Shown here: positions 32,390 to 37,086 of the stretch, piece after piece
Layout of the letters: each line of letters begins with the position of its first letter
Numbering within the stretch: position 1 is the first letter of the stretch
NCBI GenBank assembly: GCA_003241845.1
Contig: QBMN01000020.1
Span: 1 to 37,086, forward strand
Reading direction: 5' to 3'
Length of the DNA: 37,086 nucleotides
Origin: Shackletoniella antarctica
GTDB taxonomy: Bacteria > Cyanobacteriota > Cyanobacteriia > Phormidesmidales > Phormidesmidaceae
Position numbers and translations under genes: made by a program
The notes under the pieces: model-generated
Database searches by the model: none
The model's input: only the letters and a program-made list of their open reading frames with translations
Told to the model about the DNA's origin: nothing

Positions 32390-32529
32390 GGGTGCATCCC
32401 ACTTTTGCAAATTTCGCCCCCTCATCCCCCAACCCCTTCTCCCTCAGGGAGAAGGGGAGCCGGATTTCAAAGTCCCTCTCCCTCAGGGAGAGGGATTTAG
32501 GGTGAGGGTCACACAACTGGGATGCACCC
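32390..32529. mobile_element. 140-bp MITE-like element with 12-bp inverted ends
   Basis: Perfect inverted ends GGGTGCATCCCA (32390-32401) and TGGGATGCACCC (32518-32529) enclose two palindromes: CCCCTTCTCCCT-c-AGGGAGAAGGGG (32433-32457) and TCCCTCTCCCT-c-AGGGAGAGGGA (32473-32495). GGCAAATC occurs on both sides (32380-32387, 32530-32537), a possible 8-bp target duplication, with two extra bases on the left. No coding capacity; it would depend on a transposase in trans. I recall similar ends in other cyanobacterial genomes. Confidence 0.7.
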
Positions 32530-32638
32530 GGCAAATCGATCAAATCCAAGTTCAGAAGAAGAGTTCTGTCGGCAGGAAAACTACAGATCCTGATCGGGAC
32601 TGGGTGTAGCTCGCTGCCCAACGCATTCGCCGAACGGT

Positions 32639-33979
32639 TCATAACGCTGACCCAGAGGGTTCGGTATCGGGCGATCGCGGCGGCAGATTCTCCAGCAGCA
32701 CCTTATCGACCCGGCGGCTATCCATGTCTACCACCTCAAAGCGCAGCCCCTGCCACTCAAAGAAGTCGCCCGAGTTGGGAATGCGGCCCATATGCCGAAT
32801 CATAAAGCCCGCTAGGGTGTGGTAGTTGTCTTCGTCTTCGCTGAGCTGCTCTCGGTTGAGCAGCTCTTTGAGGTCGTCTACCGGCAGCAGCCCGTCGAGC
32901 AGCCAGGAGCCATCTTCTCGCCGCACCATCATCGGGTCGTTGGCGTCTTCGATTGAGGGCAGGTCGCCGACGATCGCCTCCACCACATCGTTGAGGGTGA
33001 CTAGCCCCTCCACGCCGCCGTACTCGTCGAGCACCATGGCAAAGTGGGTGCCAGAGGTCTTAAACAGCTCTAGCACCTTGAGCACATAGGTGCTCTCGGC
33101 CACAAACAGGGGGGGCTGCACCAGGCTGAGCAGGGTGACGGGCGGGGTCGACTGGCTCAGGTAGTTGGGCAGCAGCGCCTTGAGCGAGACCACCCCCACG
33201 CAGTCGTCGATGCCGTTGTTGCACACCGGAAAGTGGGAGTGGGCGCTCTGCATGACCAGTTCGCTGTGTTCGGCAAAGGAGGCGTCTACCTTGAGCCATT
33301 CAATGTCGGTGCGAGGGGTCATAATCGAGCGGATCGGGCGATCGCCCAGCTGCAAAACCCGGCCCATCATTTCTTGCTCGGCCACCTCAAAGTTACCGGC
33401 CTCGGTGCCCTGGTCGATCAGCAGGCGCAGCTCTTCTTCGGTAATAGCGGCTTCGGGGCGTTCTTTAAGCCCCATGAGGTTGACGAGAAAGCTGGTCGAG
33501 ACCCCCAGCAGCGCCACCAGCGGAGCGGCCAGCCGAGACAGCTTCTGCATTGGCCCCGCCACCTGACAGGCGATCGCCTCGGGATAGCTGAGGGCAATGC
33601 GTTTGGGCACCAGCTCCCCCACCACCAGAGACAGGTAGGTAATCGTCCCCACCACGGTGGTCAGGCTGAGCAGGTCGCTGTAGGGGGCAATGGCAGGCAC
33701 CTGGTCTAGCATCAGGCGCAGGTTGTTGGCCACGGTGGCACCCCCCAGGACACCGCTGAGAATGCCAATTAGGGTGATGCCAATCTGCACCGTTGACAAA
33801 AAATTGTTGGGGTTGTTGGCCAGCTTGAGGGCCAGGCGCGCCTTGGCATTGCCCTGCCGCGCTTTTTGCTCAAGGCGGGCCTTACGGGCCGACACCAGCG
33901 CAATCTCTGAGCCTGAAAACACCCCATTGGCTACAATCAGCAGCAGAATGAATAGACTTTCGAGGGCAATGGCGGACAT
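32639..33979 (-). CDS. CNNM/DUF21 membrane protein with CBS pair and CorC-HlyC domain
   Basis: This 446-aa protein has three parts. Residues about 1-190 are the CNNM transmembrane domain (LLLIVANGVFSGSEIALVSARKARLEQKARQGN, VGELVPKRIALSYPEAIA). The paired CBS domains run from about 205 to 335 (RPIRSIMTPRTDIEWLKV, FPVCNNGIDDCVGVVSLK, HFAMVLDEYGGVEGLVTLNDVVEAIVGDL). The rest is the C-terminal CorC/HlyC domain (DGSWLLDGLLPVDDLKELL). The family is linked to Mg2+ or other divalent-cation export; the old name hemolysin is misleading. Complete, with ATG at 33979. Confidence 0.93.
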   Translation of the reverse strand: MSAIALESLFILLLIVANGVFSGSEIALVSARKARLEQKARQGNAKARLALKLANNPNNFLSTVQIGITLIGILSGVLGGATVANNLRLMLDQVPAIAPYSDLLSLTTVVGTITYLSLVVGELVPKRIALSYPEAIACQVAGPMQKLSRLAAPLVALLGVSTSFLVNLMGLKERPEAAITEEELRLLIDQGTEAGNFEVAEQEMMGRVLQLGDRPIRSIMTPRTDIEWLKVDASFAEHSELVMQSAHSHFPVCNNGIDDCVGVVSLKALLPNYLSQSTPPVTLLSLVQPPLFVAESTYVLKVLELFKTSGTHFAMVLDEYGGVEGLVTLNDVVEAIVGDLPSIEDANDPMMVRREDGSWLLDGLLPVDDLKELLNREQLSEDEDNYHTLAGFMIRHMGRIPNSGDFFEWQGLRFEVVDMDSRRVDKVLLENLPPRSPDTEPSGSAL

Positions 33980-34159
33980 AGGTTAGGAGTTAGGGGAGAT
34001 GAGGCTAGCGTTGGGCTTGCCCCCCAGAATAATGGATTGAGTAATGGATTTGTGTCTATTATTGAACGGCTATTGAGCAGCTATTGAGCGACAGGTTGGT
34101 CGGTATGACCGGTTGCTGTGGTAGAAGAAAAAGACTGTCTTCTCTCTGGCCTGAGCACT

Positions 34160-34645
34160 TTGCTGACTGTAACCCGTCTGCTGCCCCCCAATGCCGATGC
34201 CCCCGTGGTGGCGACTCTGTCGCTGGCGGCGGGCGATCGCGCTAAGTCGCGCCATCGGTTCACCGCTGATGGGGGCACCCCAGTCTACCTAAACCTGCCT
34301 CGGGGCACGATGCTGCGCGGCGGCGATCTGCTGGGCAGCGACGACGATGTTTGGATTCGGGTGGTGGCTAAGCCCGAGCCGGTGGTGGTCGTCACCGCCC
34401 TAGCTGGCTTTGACTTAATGCGGGCCGTCTATCACCTGGGCAACCGCCATGTTTCCCTACAGCTGGCCCCAGAGAGCCTCAGTCTAGAGCCTGATCCGGT
34501 GCTAGAAGCCATGCTGACTCAGCTAGGCGGGCTAGAGCTAGCCACCGCCACCCTGCCCTTTGAACCCGAAACCGGAGCCTATCGCTCGGTATCCCAGAGC
34601 CACAGCCACGACCATGACCACAGCCACGACCATGACCACAACTAG
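34160..34645 (+). CDS. ureE: Urease accessory protein UreE
   Basis: A 161-aa nickel metallochaperone. LTVTRLLPPNADAPVVATLSLAAGDRAKSRHRF and VYLNLPRGTMLRGGDLL form the N-terminal peptide-binding domain. AYHLGNRH-like text (VYHLGNRHVSLQLAPESLSLEPDPVLEAMLTQLG) marks the metal-binding domain with its conserved His. The C-terminus ends in a His/Asp run (SHSHDHDHSHDHDHN) that stores or captures Ni2+. TTG at 34160 is chosen because homologues begin at MLT(L/V)T; a GTG 14 codons upstream (34118) is possible. The last codons overlap ureF by 14 nt. Confidence 0.9.
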   Translation: MLTVTRLLPPNADAPVVATLSLAAGDRAKSRHRFTADGGTPVYLNLPRGTMLRGGDLLGSDDDVWIRVVAKPEPVVVVTALAGFDLMRAVYHLGNRHVSLQLAPESLSLEPDPVLEAMLTQLGGLELATATLPFEPETGAYRSVSQSHSHDHDHSHDHDHN

Positions 34646-35345
34646 CGCTCAGGCCCTGCTGCGGCTGCTTCAGCTCACCAGCCCAGCCCTGCCCGTGGGG
34701 GCCTACAGCTACTCTGAAGGGCTAGAGACCCTGGTCGAGCAGCGGGTGATCGCCACACCAAAAGATATGGTGGCCTGGCTAGAGCAGGAGTTGGCCTCTG
34801 GCATGGTGGCCATCGACAGCGCCGCCGTGGGTCTGATCTACAAAGCGGCCACCCACGGTGGTCTGGATTCTACGGGGGAGCCTGCCAATGGAGAAGCCAT
34901 TGCGGCGATTAACCACGAGCTTTCGGCCCTGCGCGACAGCGAAGAAACCCGTCAGCAAAGTTTGGCCATGGGGCGATCGCTGGTGCGCATGGCCACCCAC
35001 CTGCACCCCGACCTCAAGCCCTGGTTTAGCGCCGCAGGCAACCCCTGCAACTTTGCCGTGGCCTTTGCCCTAGTAGCGGCCCGGTGGGAGATTGACGGGC
35101 GATCGGCCGTGCTGGGCTACCTGCACAGCTGGGCCGCGAACCTGATCACTAGCGCCGTGAAGCTGGTGCCCCTGGGGCAGACCGTGGGGCAAGAGATGCT
35201 GCTGGGGCTATACCCAGCGCTGGAGGCGGCGGGAGATCGCGCCCTCTCTACCCAAGCCCTAGACGAAATCTCCCTCAGCAGCTGGGGCACCTCGCTGGCG
35301 ACGATGCAGCACGAAGCCCTATACACCCGGCTGTTTCGCAGCTAG
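34632..35345 (+). CDS. ureF: Urease accessory protein UreF
   Basis: A 237-aa helical protein beginning MTTTSAQALLRLLQLTSPALPVGAYSYSEGLETLVEQRVI. The PALPVGAYSYSEGLE motif is the UreF signature, and the rest (LAMGRSLVRMA, NPCNFAVAFALVAARW, YLHSWAANLITSAVKLVPLGQT) matches the family. UreF forms the UreD-UreF-UreG complex that inserts nickel into urease. The start at 34632 overlaps the ureE end; ATG 34614 is also in frame. ureG, often next, is not here: the next 255 bp are non-coding and then the strand switches. Confidence 0.93.
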   Translation: MTTTSAQALLRLLQLTSPALPVGAYSYSEGLETLVEQRVIATPKDMVAWLEQELASGMVAIDSAAVGLIYKAATHGGLDSTGEPANGEAIAAINHELSALRDSEETRQQSLAMGRSLVRMATHLHPDLKPWFSAAGNPCNFAVAFALVAARWEIDGRSAVLGYLHSWAANLITSAVKLVPLGQTVGQEMLLGLYPALEAAGDRALSTQALDEISLSSWGTSLATMQHEALYTRLFRS

Positions 35346-35600
35346 GGGCTGTCAGCCATTCCCCGCTGGGGCGCTATGGAGCAACGTCATCCGGTTTTAC
35401 CAAAAGGCATAATTGGCAGCGTATTTTCAAGCCTTGCGAGACTTGCGTCAGCCAACCAGCCCTACCCATCCACTCGCCCCCCACAAGACTCTAGGAAAAT
35501 TCTGGCAACAAAAATACCCAAGAATTTTGCTGTCTCCTAAGGACGCAGGCTCTGCGCCCCTACTAGGGGTATCTTCTTTCCTGAAGACCTCCCTAAGACT
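35346..35600. other. Convergent intergenic region after ureF
   Basis: No gene is seen. An inverted repeat AAAATTCT (35496-35503) / AGAATTTT (35521-35528) could form a stem with a 17-nt loop. AAGACTCT occurs at both 35485 and 35595. A 63-codon frame is judged chance. Confidence 0.4.
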
Positions 35601-37082
35601 CTAAAAGTCGAAATAGATGTACGGCAGTGTCTCCGCCGGAGCCAGCAGCCAGGCCAGCACGCTAAACAGCGGCACTAGCAGCAGCTTTACCGGCCAGCTC
35701 AGCTCTAGCTTTAGCCCCCGCTTCACCGCGTAGCTGGCGGCCATTAGCCCCACCAAGCCCCACAGCAGCAGCAGCAGCTGGGTAAAGGTAAACCCAAGCG
35801 ATTCTAAATAGACCAGCTGGCTAAACTGGGCATCTGACGGGGTGCCCCACAGCCGCTGCCAGGCCAGCGTATACTGCTGCGGGTCGGGCAGGCGGAAAAA
35901 CAGCCAGCTAAAGAACACCAGCCCCTGGGTGAGCAGCCAGCCCAGGCCCGTGCCCGGCAGCGTGGCCCAAAAACCTTTGATCGGGGGGCTAGCCTTGCCC
36001 CACAGCTGGGTGAGGCGGTGCACCACCAGCCCGGCCCCGTGCAGGGCACCCCAGATCAAAAAGCCCCAGTTGTTGCCGTGCCAGATGCCTGCAATCAGCA
36101 TGATCGCCATCAGGTTGAGGCAGGTGCGGGCCAGGCTCTGACGCGACCCCCCCAGGGGAAAGTACAGGTAGTTGCGCAGCCAGTCGCCCAGGGTCATGTG
36201 CCAGCGTCGCCAAAAGTCGGCCAGGCTGGTGGTGAAGTAGGGCGAGTCAAAGTTTTGCGGCAGATTGATGCCCATCAGCAGGGCGCTGCCCCGAGCAATA
36301 TTCACGTAGGCGCTAAAGTCGAGGTAGAGCTGGAGGCCGTAGGCAAAGGTGGCCAACCAGATATCGGCGCTGCCCGCCCGGGGCAGGTTGTCAAAGCTGA
36401 GGTTGACTAAAATGGCGATGTGGTCGGCGATCAGCAGCTTTTTCATCGCCCCGTAGGCGATCAGCCACAGCCCCTCGACGGCGGTGTTGAGGCCCGGCGG
36501 ATTGTGCTGCTCAACCTGGTCAATGAAGGGGTGAAACCGGGTAATCGGCCCCGAGATCAGCTTGGGGAAGTAGAGCTTGTAGGCGGCAAAGTCAGAGAAA
36601 TTGAGCGCTGCGGGCGACCCCCGGTAGACATCGACCAGGTAGGCGATGCACTCAAACACAAAGAAGCTCAGCCCCAGGGGCATGATGATGCGGGTGAGGG
36701 TGTTGTCGGAGCCGGTGGGCAGCTCTAGCCCCAGCCAGCGCAGCAGCCCTTCGGCGTACTTAAAGCCCAGCAGCAGCGCCACATTGATACCAATGCCCAG
36801 CCACAGCAGGCGGGTGCGGCGCTGGTTCCAGCCGCGCTCGGCCAGCTGCCAGCGAGGGTTGGGAATGCGCCAGTCGAGGGGGGCGGCGATCGCATTGCCG
36901 ACAAAAAACGTCACCAGCAGCACCACCACCATCAGCAGCAGATACTGCACCTGAATCGAGGCATAGAAGATCAGGCTGGCCACCACCAGCAGCCACAGCC
37001 GCGCCTGGAGCGACTCCAGCGTCCAAAACACGCCGATGACGCTGAGCAAAAACAGGGCGTAGACCAGGGAGGGTAGGGTCAT
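35601..37082 (-). CDS. MBOAT-family membrane O-acyltransferase (AlgI/DltB-like)
   Basis: This 493-aa protein has about 11-12 transmembrane helices. Its core has the MBOAT pattern: MPLGLSFFVFECIAYLVDVYRG, YLDFSAYVNIARGSALLMGINLPQNFDSPYFTTSLADFWRRWHMTLGDWLRNYLYFPLGGSR, and then IAGIWHGNNWGFLIWGALHGAGL, which carries the catalytic His. The DFWRRWHMTL and WHG motifs are those of AlgI/DltB and related exopolysaccharide acetylation enzymes. These move acyl groups across the membrane to an extracytoplasmic acceptor, usually with an SGNH or AlgX/J-type partner. No such partner lies in the window, though it could be just outside the right edge. The start codon is at 37080-37082, so the gene is complete. 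Confidence 0.93.
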   Translation of the reverse strand: MTLPSLVYALFLLSVIGVFWTLESLQARLWLLVVASLIFYASIQVQYLLLMVVVLLVTFFVGNAIAAPLDWRIPNPRWQLAERGWNQRRTRLLWLGIGINVALLLGFKYAEGLLRWLGLELPTGSDNTLTRIIMPLGLSFFVFECIAYLVDVYRGSPAALNFSDFAAYKLYFPKLISGPITRFHPFIDQVEQHNPPGLNTAVEGLWLIAYGAMKKLLIADHIAILVNLSFDNLPRAGSADIWLATFAYGLQLYLDFSAYVNIARGSALLMGINLPQNFDSPYFTTSLADFWRRWHMTLGDWLRNYLYFPLGGSRQSLARTCLNLMAIMLIAGIWHGNNWGFLIWGALHGAGLVVHRLTQLWGKASPPIKGFWATLPGTGLGWLLTQGLVFFSWLFFRLPDPQQYTLAWQRLWGTPSDAQFSQLVYLESLGFTFTQLLLLLWGLVGLMAASYAVKRGLKLELSWPVKLLLVPLFSVLAWLLAPAETLPYIYFDF

Positions 37083-37086
37083 GGGG

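Noticed and set aside
34606-34642. 18-bp tandem repeat near the ureE/ureF junction as a regulatory iteron
   Set aside because: It is in the ureE frame and simply encodes the His/Asp nickel-binding tail.
35413-35604. A 63-codon frame after ureF
   Set aside because: No homology, no ribosome binding site, and it runs into the end of the convergent MBOAT gene.
1-37086. Frequent GCGATCGC octamers as a possible array or mobile repeat
   Set aside because: This is the HIP1 motif, scattered through coding and non-coding DNA in many cyanobacteria. It is not an array.
1-37086. CRISPR, prophage or integrase islands
   Set aside because: No regularly spaced repeats of CRISPR type, no cas, capsid, terminase or recombinase genes were seen; the short tandem repeats are contiguous without spacers.

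Overview
The window is chromosomal DNA of a photosynthetic, phycobilisome-type cyanobacterium, most likely a filamentous Leptolyngbya/Nodosilinea-like lineage (the lineage is an inference). The evidence is psaE (photosystem I), petB-petD (cytochrome b6f), ndhO (NDH-1), a ctpA-type D1-processing protease, a SigG-type ECF sigma factor, phycobilisome-domain proteins, and frequent HIP1 octamers (GCGATCGC). No phage, integrase, intact insertion sequence or CRISPR array was seen. The window is mostly core genome with small repeat scars.

Layout. 1-8 kb: end of a SPOR protein, a PspA/Vipp1-family protein, PcrA helicase (-), a decayed BrnT-type toxin gene with an intact antitoxin between two 37-bp direct repeats, RecO, an MFS transporter and a GT4 glycosyltransferase. 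8-13.4 kb (-): RidA, then a cluster read from high to low coordinates: bilin-less phycobilisome-like protein, V4R protein, 101-aa repeat protein, second phycobilisome-like protein, second V4R protein, Hanks-type kinase. Its order resembles the Synechocystis slr0144-slr0152 (SpkG) operon, as recalled, but without the ferredoxin genes. 13.8-15.5 kb (+): psaE, mutM, ndhO. 15.5-17.3 kb (-): anti-sigma factor and sigG. Then tRNA-Ser(UGA), a purine permease, a coiled-coil protein, an EGY-like site-2 protease, an MBL-fold protein, an HD phosphohydrolase and ctpA, which is divergent from petB-petD across 600 bp carrying three 15-bp iterons. 26.7-32.4 kb (+): RsbW-like factor, GT4, zinc-ribbon membrane protein, peptide deformylase, small membrane protein, Tat-exported M23 peptidase, peroxiredoxin-like protein, DUF1622 protein, followed by a MITE-like element. 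32.6-37 kb: CNNM/CBS membrane protein (-), ureE-ureF (+), and an MBOAT acyltransferase (-).

Functional themes. Thylakoid biogenesis and maintenance recurs: PspA/Vipp1, CtpA, the site-2 protease, PetBD, PsaE, NdhO and the V4R/phycobilisome-like/kinase cluster, which is the best candidate for an under-described system. Two regulatory switches, SigG with its anti-sigma factor and the RsbW-like protein, suggest stress signalling. Start codons were adjusted wherever homology or a ribosome binding site favoured an internal start; those cases are noted in the entries.
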